A stretch of 64,000 nucleotides of DNA from Bradyrhizobium daqingense (GTDB lineage Bacteria; Pseudomonadota; Alphaproteobacteria; Rhizobiales; Xanthobacteraceae). Under the pieces are notes generated by a model, which made no database searches, had not been told where the DNA came from, and worked only from the letters and a program-made list of their open reading frames with translations. The translations under genes and the position numbers were made by a program. The stretch lies in assembly GCF_021044685.1 (NCBI RefSeq), contig NZ_CP088014.1, positions 6,620,001 to 6,684,000 of the forward strand, in the 5' to 3' direction. Of this stretch, positions 27,778 through 36,747 are shown piece by piece. Position 1 is the stretch's first letter; each line of letters starts with the position of its first letter.

Positions 27778-27940
27778 GCCCGATGGCCTCGCCGTAGCGG
27801 CCCTCCTTCGCGAGCGACGTGATGCGCTGCATCAACGTCAGCATGTCCTGCGGCCCAGCCCCGACCTGCGAGCTGAGGACACTCACGAGTATCAGGGAAC
27901 CCAGAAGCCGCGCGGCAAACCTCTGCCAACCTACCCACAT
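27743..27940 (-). pseudogene. Frameshifted 5' segment (signal peptide) of the TPR-CHAT gene
   Basis: From ATG 27940 the minus strand encodes a signal peptide (FAARLLGSLILVSVLSSQVG) and the start of the helical repeat region (EGRYGEAIGLARKLVAESEK). At AAGCCCGCTGACG (27748 downward) the frame goes off into arginine-rich nonsense. Dropping one C of the CCC at 27743-27745 joins it to PLTATTLVVLGQALQAQG of the main frame. So the gene is either broken by a single base, read by frameshifting, or affected by a sequencing error. If intact, the protein would be exported to the periplasm. Confidence 0.7.
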
Positions 27941-28189
27941 GCTTTATCGCTCCGCTCCCCGACCCCGCCGCGCTTACCGGCCACAGCAAGATGAAAACTA
28001 TGTGACCGCATCATGCGTCGGGACGCGAGCATCATGGCGAGCCCTGTCGCACCTGCGCCAGTCCGACATGCGGTATCCGCCGTGCATGGCGGCATGCGGC
28101 AGCTTCGATTGACACGGGCACCGCCGGCGCTAGGTTCGCGCAGAAGAAGAAACAAAAGAAGGAATCGCCGTGACACGCGTCAACACGAC

Positions 28190-29452
28190 GTGAGTGGAGT
28201 GGCGCGGTCGTCGGCGCTCGCGCCATTCCGCATCCGCAACTATCGCTTCCAGTGGCCGTCCGACCTGCTCACCTCCTGGGCGTTTGAGGTCGAGACGCTG
28301 GTGCTCGGCTGGTACATCCTGGTCGAGACCGGCTCGGTGCTGCTGCTCACCGTGCTTGCATCGCTCCAGTTCGTCGGAACGCTGGTGGCGCCCGTCTTCG
28401 GCATGATCGGCGATCGCATCGGTCATCGCGACCTGCTGGTCGTGATGCGGCTCGCCTACACCGTGCTGTCGTCGACCATCATGGTGCTGGCGCTGACCGG
28501 TCATTTGTCTCCGCTCAGCGTCATGATCATCGTCGCGATCATGGGCCTCATCCGTCCTTCGGATCTCGGCGTGCGGGGCGCGTTGCTTGCCGAGATCATG
28601 CCGCCCGAACAACTGGTCGGAGCCATCAGTGTCGGGCGCACCACCCAGGACAGTGCTCGCATCGCCGGGGCGTTGACGGGCGCCGGACTGTTCGCCGTGC
28701 TCGGCATCGGCCTCGTCTATGTCGCGATCGCGTGCCTTTATTTTGTGGCCGCGCTTCTCATGCTCTGCCTGACCCGGCCGAAAAGGACCGTGACCACGAG
28801 CGATCTTCCGGCGAACAGCCATGCCATTTCGCGGTTGTTCGGCGACCTCAAGGAAGGGATCGTCTACGCCTGGAACGGTCCGGGCATGCGCGCGGCGCTC
28901 TGCGTCGCCTTTCTGGCCAACCTCACCGCGTTTCCGTTTACCGGCGGCTTGCTGCCCTACATCGCGCGCGACATCTTTCTGACCGACCAGACCGGCCTCG
29001 GCTATCTGTCGGCGAGCTTCGCCGTCGGCTCGCTGATCGGCTCCGTCACGCTCAGTCTCGTCAGCGGGCTGCGCATTGCCCGGCTTCTGATCGGCGCGAC
29101 GCTGGCCTGGTACGCCATGCTGCTGGTCTTCGTGGAGGTCAGGACCATGCCGGTGGCGATGGCCTGCCTGGTCCTCGCCGGGATCGCGCAGAGCATGTCG
29201 ATGATCTCGGCCGCCGTGATCCTGATGCGGACGGCGAGCGCGCATCTGCGCGGCCGCGTCATGGGCGTGCGCATGATGGTAATCTATGGCCTGCCGCTGG
29301 GACTGCTCGCGGCCGGCAGCCTGATCGACATCATCGGCTATTCCGCGACCGGCTCGCTCTATGCCGCCTTAGGGATCATCGCGATGCTGGCGATCGCGAT
29401 CCGCTGGCGCGCCGACCTCTGGCCGGAGCATGCCCCCGCAAACGCGCGGTGA
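28190..29452 (+). CDS. MFS transporter, enterobactin-exporter (EntS)-like
   Basis: A membrane protein of about 420 residues with 10-12 hydrophobic segments. It opens with ALAPFRIRNYRFQWPSDLLTSW and has the MFS loop GDRIGHRDLLVVMR, as in the EntS/MFS_3 group of drug or siderophore exporters. The start is unclear. In-frame GTGs at 28190 and 28199 fit family length. The frame is open back to 28013, but that part is arginine-rich and unlike a transporter. A GTG at 28170 with AAGGA upstream opens a seven-codon frame whose TGA overlaps the GTG at 28190, which may mean coupling or a lost base. Confidence 0.78.
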   Translation: MSGVARSSALAPFRIRNYRFQWPSDLLTSWAFEVETLVLGWYILVETGSVLLLTVLASLQFVGTLVAPVFGMIGDRIGHRDLLVVMRLAYTVLSSTIMVLALTGHLSPLSVMIIVAIMGLIRPSDLGVRGALLAEIMPPEQLVGAISVGRTTQDSARIAGALTGAGLFAVLGIGLVYVAIACLYFVAALLMLCLTRPKRTVTTSDLPANSHAISRLFGDLKEGIVYAWNGPGMRAALCVAFLANLTAFPFTGGLLPYIARDIFLTDQTGLGYLSASFAVGSLIGSVTLSLVSGLRIARLLIGATLAWYAMLLVFVEVRTMPVAMACLVLAGIAQSMSMISAAVILMRTASAHLRGRVMGVRMMVIYGLPLGLLAAGSLIDIIGYSATGSLYAALGIIAMLAIAIRWRADLWPEHAPANAR

Positions 29453-29458
29453 CGGGGC

Positions 29459-30133
29459 CTAATCCCCGTACCCGCGCAGCCGCTCGATATCGAGGATGGT
29501 GACGCCGCCATATTCGAGCCGCAGCAGTCCCTCTTTCTCCAGCCGGTTCAGCGCGCGATTGGCATTCTGGCGGGACATGCCGGAGAGCGCGCCGATCTCC
29601 TCCTGGGTGATCTCCAGATGCGCGGTCGATTCGGGATAGAGGATCGGGTTGAACAGTGAAGCGATGCTGCGGGCGAGGCGCGCGGTGGCATCCAGCGTGC
29701 GGTTGACCTCGAGCATGCCGATGAACTGGCCGAGCCGCTCGTTGAGCTGGCGGACCAGAAAGCGGTTGAAGCCGACGCTGTTCTCGAACAGCCACATGAA
29801 GGCGCTGCGTTCCATCAGCGCGACCCGGCTGCCGCGTAGCGCGACCACGTCATAGCGCCGCGGCTCGTTCTTCAGCACGCTGCCTTCGCCGAACCAGGCT
29901 CCCGCCGTCAACCCGGCCAGACTCGTCTCCTTGCCGTCGCGTGAGACCCCGCCCATCCGGGCGAGGCCGCTGACCATGCCGGCCCAATAGTCGAAGGTAT
30001 CGCCACGCATGAACACGGTCTCGCCGGTGCCGTAGGACCGCTCGGTGATTCCGCCGCGTGCGACCTCGATCTCGGCCTGCGTGAGCTCGCGCGACCAGGC
30101 GGCGACGCGCTTCAGATGATCCTCTGAAATCAT
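29459..30133 (-). CDS. Crp/Fnr-family transcriptional regulator
   Basis: A 224-residue regulator with a cyclic-nucleotide-binding-like beta-roll (about 20-130; GETVFMRGDTFDYWAGMVSG) and a C-terminal winged HTH (LEITQEEIGALSGMSRQNANR). There is no Cys cluster for an FNR iron-sulfur centre, and the cAMP phosphate-binding motif is not clearly conserved, so the signal is unknown. A palindrome at 30175-30189, 42 bases upstream, could be its own operator. It converges with the MFS gene six bases away. Confidence 0.88.
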   Translation of the reverse strand: MISEDHLKRVAAWSRELTQAEIEVARGGITERSYGTGETVFMRGDTFDYWAGMVSGLARMGGVSRDGKETSLAGLTAGAWFGEGSVLKNEPRRYDVVALRGSRVALMERSAFMWLFENSVGFNRFLVRQLNERLGQFIGMLEVNRTLDATARLARSIASLFNPILYPESTAHLEITQEEIGALSGMSRQNANRALNRLEKEGLLRLEYGGVTILDIERLRGYGD

Positions 30134-30174
30134 GATCTCGAAGCCAGCCGCACCGTTTCGTCACTCCACCCTTC

Positions 30175-30189
30175 TGTTGCACTGCAACA
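30175..30189. promoter_or_regulatory. palindrome TGTTGCA-C-TGCAACA upstream of the Crp/Fnr gene
   Basis: A perfect seven-base inverted repeat with a one-base centre in the 304-base gap between the Crp/Fnr gene and the second Liv-type operon. Nothing else in 30134-30437 looks coding. The symmetry suits a dimeric regulator, possibly the adjacent one, but it is not the standard FNR/FixK consensus. Confidence 0.45.
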
Positions 30190-30437
30190 TCTCATCTCAG
30201 CGGTCCATCCGACGAAAGATGGACGCCGCGCCCGCCCGAAAAACTTTGTCGCCGAATTGTCAGGCCGAAGACATTTCAAAATAGCGCTTTCCCGTATTGA
30301 GAGCCACCTTGGGCGATGCGGCGTTTGATCCCTGACGGGATCGAAGGCGGCGCGGGGCCGGTCGAGACCAATGGCTGCATGGCCTCACTGGCACGACCGT
30401 ACTAGGATCGCCCGAAAACAACGGATGAAGAGCGCCG

Positions 30438-31292
30438 ATGAATGCGCCATCACCGGGAGGGATTTGTTTGGTGGCTACCAGTCTCGAAGTGCGCGGCGTG
30501 TCCTTGCGATTCGGTGGCGTCCGTGCGCTGACCGATGTCGGCTTCGCTATCCGGGAAGGCGAGCTGTTCTCGATCATCGGGCCCAACGGCGCCGGCAAGA
30601 CCTCGATCGTGAACTGTATTTCCGGTCGCTACAAGCCGACCGAAGGCCAGCTGTTCTACCAGGGCCGCGACATCACCGGCCTGACGCCGAATGCCCGCGC
30701 CTCGCTCGGCATCGGCCGCACCTTCCAGAACCTGGCGCTGTTCCACCATATGAGCGTGCTCGACAACATCATGGTCGGCCGCCATCACCTCCTGAAGAAC
30801 AATTTCCTCACGGGCTCGCTGTACTGGCTCACCGGCGCCCGCAAGGAGGAACTCGAGCACCGCCGCAAGGTCGAGGAGATCATCGATTTCCTCGATCTGC
30901 AGTCGGTGCGCAAAGCCACCGCCGGCACCCTCTCTTACGGCCTGCGCAAGCGCGTGGAACTCGCCCGCGCCATGGCCCTGGAGCCGCGCCTCATCCTCCT
31001 CGACGAGCCGATGGCCGGCATGAACTTCGAGGAGAAGGAGGATATGGCCCGCTACATCGTCGATCTCAACGAGGAGTTCGGGATGACCGTGGTGATGATC
31101 GAGCACGACATGGGCGTGGTGATGGACATCTCCCATCGCGTCATGGTGCTGGATTTCGGCAAGAAGATCGCCGAGGGCGATCCCGCCGCCGTCCTCGCCG
31201 ATCCCCACGTCAAGCGCGCCTATCTTGGTGAGGAAGACGAGGTACTGGTCGATCCGGACGATGCCTCACCCGCGCAGGAGAGCGCGGCATGA
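30438..31292 (+). CDS. Liv-type ABC transporter ATPase (LivG-like)
   Basis: A 284-residue ATPase with Walker A GPNGAGKT, the LivG-type GIGRTFQNLALFHHMSVLD, the degenerate signature LSYGLRKRVELARA and Walker B LILLDEPMAG. It opens a six-gene operon (LivG, acyl-CoA synthetase, LivH, LivM, binding protein, LivF). It overlaps the next gene by four bases (ATGA at 31289). The N-terminal segment MNAPSPGGICLVATS may be slightly long. Confidence 0.9.
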   Translation: MNAPSPGGICLVATSLEVRGVSLRFGGVRALTDVGFAIREGELFSIIGPNGAGKTSIVNCISGRYKPTEGQLFYQGRDITGLTPNARASLGIGRTFQNLALFHHMSVLDNIMVGRHHLLKNNFLTGSLYWLTGARKEELEHRRKVEEIIDFLDLQSVRKATAGTLSYGLRKRVELARAMALEPRLILLDEPMAGMNFEEKEDMARYIVDLNEEFGMTVVMIEHDMGVVMDISHRVMVLDFGKKIAEGDPAAVLADPHVKRAYLGEEDEVLVDPDDASPAQESAA

Positions 31293-33220
31293 TGGATTAT
31301 GCAGGGCGCGTCGCGCAGGCCGACACCTATCCCAAGATGCTCCGGCTCAACGCCCAGGAGCATGGCAGCGAGATCGCGCTGCGCGAGAAGGATCTCGGGC
31401 TCTGGCGCATCTTCACCTGGAACGACTATCAGAGGCGGGTACGCGATTTCGCACTCGGGCTCGTCGAGCTCGGTCTTGGCCGCGGCGACGTCATCGGCAT
31501 CATCGGCGACAACCGGCCGGACTGGGTCGCGGCGGAAATCGCGACACATGCGATCGGCGGCCTCAGCCTTGGTCTCTATCGCGACGTACTGGATGAAGAA
31601 GCCTCCTATCTCCTGACCTATGGCGAGGCTCAACTCGTCTTCGCCGAGGACGAGGAGCAGGTCGACAAGCTGCTCGCGCTTGCCGAGCGCGTGCCGAAGC
31701 TGAAGCACATCATCTATTCCGATCCGCGCGGCATGCGGAAATACGACGATCCCAGGCTGATGTCGGCGGAGAAATTCGCCGAGCTCGGCCGGGCGCGGGC
31801 CACGCGGGAGCCGGAGCTTTACGATCGCCTTGTCGACGCGACCAAGGGCGAGGATGTCGCGATTCTCTGCACGACCTCGGGTACCACCTCTCATCCCAAG
31901 CTTGCGATGCTCGCCGCCGGCCGCGTGCTCGGCCATTGCGCGACCTATCTCGCCTTCGATCCCAAGGGGCCCGACGACGAATATGTCTCGGTGCTGCCGC
32001 TGCCCTGGATCATGGAACAGGTCTACGTGCTCGGCAAAGGCCTGCTCTGCCGGATGAAGATCAACTTCGTCGAAGAGCCTGATACGATGATGAACGATCT
32101 GCGCGAGATCGCGCCGACCTTCGTGCTGTTCGCGCCGCGTGTCTGGGAATCGATCGCCGCCGATGTCCGCGCCAAGGTGATGGACGCGACGCCCTTCAAG
32201 CAGCGCCTGTTCGACATCGGCATGAAGTCGGGTCTGGCCGCGCTCGCAGAGGGCAAGCGCTCCGGCTTTGCCGACGCCATCCTGTTCCGCGCGCTGCGCG
32301 ACCGGCTCGGCTTCACCCGCCTACGCTCGGCCGCGACCGGCGGCGCGGCGCTCGGCCCTGAGACCTTCAAGTTCTTTCAGGCGATGGGGGTGCCGCTGCG
32401 CACGCTCTACGGCCAGACCGAATTGCTCGGCGCCTACACGCTGCATCCCGAGGGCAAGGTCGATCCCGATACGACAGGCGTGCCGATGGCAGACAGCGTC
32501 GAGATCCGGATCGACAATGCCGATGTTCACGGCGTCGGCGAGATCGTGGTGCGGCATCCCAACATGTTCCTCGGCTACTACAAGAACCCCGAGGCCAGCG
32601 TCGCCGACATCAAGGACGGCTGGATGTTGTCGGGCGACGCCGGCTACTTCAACGAGAACCGCCAGCTCGTCGTCATCGACCGCATCAAGGACCTCGCCGA
32701 GACCTCGCGCGGCGAGCGCTTCTCGCCGCAATTCATCGAAAACAAGCTGAAATTCTCGCCCTACATCGCCGAAGCTGTGGTGTTGGGTGCCGGCCGCGAC
32801 GCGCTCGCGGCGATGATCTGCATCCGCTACTCCATCATTTCGAAATGGGCGGAGAAGAACCGCCTCTCCTTCACCACCTACAGCGACCTCGCCTCGCGGC
32901 CCGAGGTCTATGCGCTGCTCCGGAAGGAGGTCGAGACCGTCAACGCCACGCTGCCGCCGGCGCAGCGCATCTCGCGCTTCCTGCTGCTCTACAAGGAGCT
33001 CGATGCCGACGACGGCGAGCTCACCCGCACCCGCAAAGTGCGCCGCAGCGTCATCAACGAGAAATACGCCGGGATCATCGACGCGATCTACCGCGGCGAT
33101 GCCGACATCCCCGTCGACACCGTGATCCGCTTCCAGGACGGCACCACCCAGCGCGTCCGCACGACGCTGCGCGTGGTCGATCTGCGCGAACACGGGCACA
33201 TGGCTGAGGCGGCGGAATGA
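31289..33220 (+). CDS. AMP-forming acyl-CoA synthetase (long-chain type)
   Basis: A 643-residue adenylate-forming enzyme, the size of long-chain fatty acyl-CoA synthetases. The P-loop reads CTTSGTTSHPKL (canonical TSGTTGxPK, with Ser in place of one Gly). Motif YGQTELLGAYTLHP is near residue 375 and the hinge region LVVIDRIKDL near 455. It activates a carboxylic acid as its CoA thioester. Its position inside a Liv-type ABC operon suggests that the imported acid is trapped as CoA ester, as seen with aromatic or dicarboxylic acid importers. The exact acid is unknown. Confidence 0.88.
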   Translation: MMDYAGRVAQADTYPKMLRLNAQEHGSEIALREKDLGLWRIFTWNDYQRRVRDFALGLVELGLGRGDVIGIIGDNRPDWVAAEIATHAIGGLSLGLYRDVLDEEASYLLTYGEAQLVFAEDEEQVDKLLALAERVPKLKHIIYSDPRGMRKYDDPRLMSAEKFAELGRARATREPELYDRLVDATKGEDVAILCTTSGTTSHPKLAMLAAGRVLGHCATYLAFDPKGPDDEYVSVLPLPWIMEQVYVLGKGLLCRMKINFVEEPDTMMNDLREIAPTFVLFAPRVWESIAADVRAKVMDATPFKQRLFDIGMKSGLAALAEGKRSGFADAILFRALRDRLGFTRLRSAATGGAALGPETFKFFQAMGVPLRTLYGQTELLGAYTLHPEGKVDPDTTGVPMADSVEIRIDNADVHGVGEIVVRHPNMFLGYYKNPEASVADIKDGWMLSGDAGYFNENRQLVVIDRIKDLAETSRGERFSPQFIENKLKFSPYIAEAVVLGAGRDALAAMICIRYSIISKWAEKNRLSFTTYSDLASRPEVYALLRKEVETVNATLPPAQRISRFLLLYKELDADDGELTRTRKVRRSVINEKYAGIIDAIYRGDADIPVDTVIRFQDGTTQRVRTTLRVVDLREHGHMAEAAE

Positions 33221-33230
33221 ACAAAGTCAT

Positions 33231-33322
33231 CGTCATGCGTGGGCTCGACCCGCGCATCCATCCTCTTCCGAACAAGCTTCCTTCCGCATCGATGGATTGC
33301 CGGGTCAAGCCTGGCAATGACG
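33231..33322. repeat. palindromic intergenic repeat (CGTCAT...ATGACG)
   Basis: The 118-base gap between the synthetase and LivH genes contains an element bounded by CGTCAT (33231-33236) and ATGACG (33317-33322), with inner CATGCGTGGGCTCGACCCGCGCAT-type hairpin and CCGGGTCAAGCCTGG. It resembles the elements near 20759 and 13029. Confidence 0.65.
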
Positions 33323-33338
33323 AGCTGGGTCAACCGAC

Positions 33339-34232
33339 ATGAACACCGCCTTCCTCTTCCAGCTCCTGGTCAACGGCCTCGTGGTCGGCACGCTCTATGG
33401 CGTGGTCGCGATGTCGTTTGTGCTGATCTACAAGGCGACGCAGGTCGTCAATTTCGCGCAAGGTGAATTGCTGCTGGTCGGCGCCTGGGTGTGCTGGGCC
33501 TTGCTCGCGAAATACCAGGTGCCGTTCTGGATCGGCATGCCGATCACGCTGGTGTTCATGTTCGTGTTCGGCATCGCCGTCCAGGTCCTGATCCTGCGGC
33601 CGATGATCGGCGAACCCATCATCTCGGTGATCATGGTGACGATCGGCCTCTCCACCGTGCTCCAGGCGACGCTGAAATGGATGTTCGGCGTCAACCCGCA
33701 GCCGTTCCCCCGCGTGTTCGAGAGCCAGTCGGTCGACCTGTTCGGCCTCCAGATCCAGACCGTCTATGTCATGAGCCTCGTGGTATCGGTCGCGATGATG
33801 ATCGGCATGGCCTGGTTCTTCCGCGCGTCCAAATACGGCCTTGCGATGCGCGCCACGGCGTTCAATCAGCAGGTCGCGCAGTCGCTCGGCATTTCCGTGA
33901 AAAGCGTGTTCGCGATGGCCTGGGCCATCTCGGCTACGGTCTCGGCCGTCGCCGGCGTCGTCGTCGCGGTCGTGAACGGCGTGTCCTCGGGCCTTGCCGC
34001 TTACGGCATCAAGGTGTTTCCGGCGGCGATTCTCGGCGGGCTCGACTCCGTCGGCGGCGCCGTGCTGGGTGGCATCATCATCGGGCTGCTCGAGAACGTC
34101 GCGCAATATGTCGACAGCGAGTATCTGCACTGGGGCAATCTCTACGAGATCGCGCCGTTCTACGTCCTCATCATCGTGCTGATGATCAAGCCCTACGGGC
34201 TATTCGGCACCCACGACATCGAGCGGATTTGA
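33339..34232 (+). CDS. Liv-type ABC permease (LivH-like)
   Basis: A 297-residue permease. LLVNGLVVGTLYGVVAMSF and the VVNFAQGELLLVGAWV region are diagnostic of LivH, with the coupling segment MRATAFNQQVAQSLGI. It has about eight membrane helices and works with the LivM-like permease three bases downstream. Confidence 0.9.
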   Translation: MNTAFLFQLLVNGLVVGTLYGVVAMSFVLIYKATQVVNFAQGELLLVGAWVCWALLAKYQVPFWIGMPITLVFMFVFGIAVQVLILRPMIGEPIISVIMVTIGLSTVLQATLKWMFGVNPQPFPRVFESQSVDLFGLQIQTVYVMSLVVSVAMMIGMAWFFRASKYGLAMRATAFNQQVAQSLGISVKSVFAMAWAISATVSAVAGVVVAVVNGVSSGLAAYGIKVFPAAILGGLDSVGGAVLGGIIIGLLENVAQYVDSEYLHWGNLYEIAPFYVLIIVLMIKPYGLFGTHDIERI

Positions 34233-34235
34233 TCC

Positions 34236-35309
34236 ATGGCCGGCCCTGCCCTCATCCCCGCTGGTGATTTCCGCACCACGTACGCCGCGGACACCACGAT
34301 CTTCCCGACCACGACCAGCCGCAATTTTGCGATCGCCGGCGTGCTGCTGCTGTGCCTCGCGCCGCAATTCTTCAGCGGCTACTGGCTGAGCATCCTGATC
34401 CAGATCGGCATCTTCTCGATCGCGGCGCTCGGGCTGAACATCCTGGTCGGCTTCACCGGCCAGATCTCGATCGGGCACGCCGCGTTCTTCCTGCTCGGCG
34501 CCTTCACCTCGGCCTATATCTCAAACAACGCGCCGATCCCGGTGTTCTTCGCGATCCCGCTCGCCGGCATCGTCACTGCGCTGGTCGGTCTGATCTTCGG
34601 GATACCGGCGGCGCGGCTGAAGGGGCTCTATCTCGTCATCGCGACGCTGGCGGCGCAATACATCCTGCTCGACTTCTTCTCCCGCGCGGAGTGGTTCACA
34701 GGCGGCTCGGTGCCGGCCAGCGCCAATCCGTTCTCGATCTTCGGCTTCACGCTGCGCGGCGACAGGCAGTATTTCTACGTCGTGCTGGCCTATGTGCTGG
34801 CGAGCTACGTCCTCGTCACCAATCTGATGCGCACGCGCGACGGCCGCGCGCTGGTGGCGATCCGCGACCATTATCTCTCCGCCGAGATCATGGGCATCAA
34901 CCTCACCAAATACCGTACGTTGTCGTTCGGGCTTGCCGCCTTCTTCGCCGGCATCGCCGGCGCGCTCTACGCGCATTATCAGCTCGTGGTCTCGCAGGAA
35001 GGTTTCGGCATCGAGCGCTCGATCCTGTTCCTGGCCATGATCATCATCGGCGGTACCGGCTCGATCATGGGCACGCTGATGGGTACCGCCTTCGTGGTGC
35101 TGCTGCCCGAGGCGATGGAGTTCGTCAGCCACTATCTCAAGGGCGGCGCGATCGACAAGGCGCTGTCGCTCAACAACAACATCACCTTCCTGCGCGAAAT
35201 CGCGATCGGGGTGATCATCATCGCGTTCCTGATGTTCGAGCCCGATGGCCTCGCGCATCGTTGGCGACAGATCAAAGCCTATTGGAAACTCTACCCGTTC
35301 TCGCATTGA
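34236..35309 (+). CDS. Liv-type ABC permease (LivM-like)
   Basis: A 357-residue permease with the LivM core LVGFTGQISIGHAAFFLLG, the coupling segment HYLSAEIMGINLTKYR and a C-terminal FEPDGLAHRWRQIK, which is usual for the family. The start ATG 34236 lies three bases after the LivH stop. A soluble N-terminal tail of about 25 residues precedes the first helix. Confidence 0.9.
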   Translation: MAGPALIPAGDFRTTYAADTTIFPTTTSRNFAIAGVLLLCLAPQFFSGYWLSILIQIGIFSIAALGLNILVGFTGQISIGHAAFFLLGAFTSAYISNNAPIPVFFAIPLAGIVTALVGLIFGIPAARLKGLYLVIATLAAQYILLDFFSRAEWFTGGSVPASANPFSIFGFTLRGDRQYFYVVLAYVLASYVLVTNLMRTRDGRALVAIRDHYLSAEIMGINLTKYRTLSFGLAAFFAGIAGALYAHYQLVVSQEGFGIERSILFLAMIIIGGTGSIMGTLMGTAFVVLLPEAMEFVSHYLKGGAIDKALSLNNNITFLREIAIGVIIIAFLMFEPDGLAHRWRQIKAYWKLYPFSH

Positions 35310-35352
35310 GCGCGGAAACTTCACTTAAACAATAAACAGGAGGAACCGACCC

Positions 35353-36636
35353 ATGACGATGAAGTCCCTTTTGAGCACCGCATCGCTCACGATCGCGATC
35401 GCCGCATTTTCGGCCGGCGCGCAAGCCCAGATCGCGATCGGGCATCTCGCCGATTATTCCGGCGGCACCTCCGACGTCGGCACGCCTTATGGGCAGGCCG
35501 TCGCCGACACTTTCGCCTGGGTCAACAAGAACGGCGGCGTCGGCGGCAAGCAGCTCAACGTCGATACCAACGATTACGGCTATCAGGTGCCGCGCGCCAT
35601 CGCGCTGTACAAGAAGTGGTCGGCGCCGGACAGCAAGGTCGCCGCGATCATGGGCTGGGGCACCGCGGACACCGAGGCGCTGACTGGCTTCCTCGCCCAG
35701 GACAAGATTCCGGACATGTCCGGCTCTTACGCCGCCGCCCTCACCGATCCCGAAGGCGTCAGCGGCAAGGCCAAGCCTGCGCCTTACAATTTCTTCTATG
35801 GCCCGAGCTATTCCGACGCGCTGCGCGCGATGCTGATGTGGGCGGCCGAGGACTGGAAGGCCAAAGGCAAGTCCGGCAAGCCCAAGTTCGTGCACATGGG
35901 CGCCAACCATCCTTACCCGAACGCGCCGAAGGCCGCCGGCGAAGCCATGGCACAGGAGCTCGGCTTCGAAGTGCTGCCGCCGTTGGTGTTCGCGCTCGCG
36001 CCGGGCGACTACAGCGCACAGTGCCTGAGCCTGAAATCCTCCGGTGCCAATTACGCCTATCTCGGCAACACCGCGGCCTCCAACATTTCGGTGATGAAGG
36101 CCTGCAAGACTGCCGGGGTCGAGGTCCAGTTCCTCGGCAATGTCTGGGGCATGGACGAGAACGCCGCCAAGACGGCCGGAGATGCCGCCAACGGCGTGAT
36201 CTTCCCGCTGCGCACCGCGGTGAGCTGGGGCGGCGATGCACCCGGCATGAAGACGGTGATGGAGATCTCGAAGATGTCCGACCCCACCGGCAAGGTCTAT
36301 CGCCCGGTGCACTACATCGCCGCCGTCTGTTCGTCGCTCTACATGAAAGAGGCGATCGAATGGGCCGCCAAGAACGGTGGCGCCACCGGCGAGAACGTCG
36401 CCAAGGGCTTCCACCAGAAGAAGGACTGGGTGCCGGCCGGGATGGAAGGCGTCTGCAATGCCTCGACCTGGACCGAGAAGGACCATCGCGGCACGCTGAA
36501 GGTCGATCTCTATCGCACCAAGGTCTCGGGCGCGACCGACGGCGACCTCAACGACCTCATGTCCAAGGGCACGATCAAGCTCGAGAAGGTCAAGACCGTG
36601 GAGTTGCCGCGCAAACCCGAATTGCTGGGCTGGTGA
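35353..36636 (+). CDS. Liv-type ABC substrate-binding protein
   Basis: A 427-residue periplasmic type I binding protein with a signal peptide (about 1-25, cleavage near AGAQA before QIAIGHL). The YSGGTSDVGTPYGQAV segment marks the ligand pocket. AGGAGG sits nine bases before ATG 35353. It is divergent from the LivK at 20852. The set of four Cys in the mature part (for example QCLSLK, KACKTAG, AAVCSS, GVCNAS) suggests two disulfides. Confidence 0.88.
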   Translation: MTMKSLLSTASLTIAIAAFSAGAQAQIAIGHLADYSGGTSDVGTPYGQAVADTFAWVNKNGGVGGKQLNVDTNDYGYQVPRAIALYKKWSAPDSKVAAIMGWGTADTEALTGFLAQDKIPDMSGSYAAALTDPEGVSGKAKPAPYNFFYGPSYSDALRAMLMWAAEDWKAKGKSGKPKFVHMGANHPYPNAPKAAGEAMAQELGFEVLPPLVFALAPGDYSAQCLSLKSSGANYAYLGNTAASNISVMKACKTAGVEVQFLGNVWGMDENAAKTAGDAANGVIFPLRTAVSWGGDAPGMKTVMEISKMSDPTGKVYRPVHYIAAVCSSLYMKEAIEWAAKNGGATGENVAKGFHQKKDWVPAGMEGVCNASTWTEKDHRGTLKVDLYRTKVSGATDGDLNDLMSKGTIKLEKVKTVELPRKPELLGW

Positions 36637-36647
36637 GCTGATCACTT

Positions 36648-36729
36648 CGTCGTTCCGGGGCGATGCAAATGCATCGAACCCGGAACCTCGAGATTCCGGG
36701 TTCGGTCCTGCAGCCGCCCCGGAATGACG
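36648..36729. repeat. palindromic intergenic repeat (CGTCGTTCC...GGAATGACG)
   Basis: Between the binding-protein and LivF-like genes. The outer ends are CGTCGTTCCGGGG and CCCCGGAATGACG, and the inner arms GAACCCGGAA and TTCCGGGTTC. Same family as 13029-13120. It interrupts an otherwise tight operon. Confidence 0.75.
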
Positions 36730-36747
36730 GATTGAATGGAAGACGAC

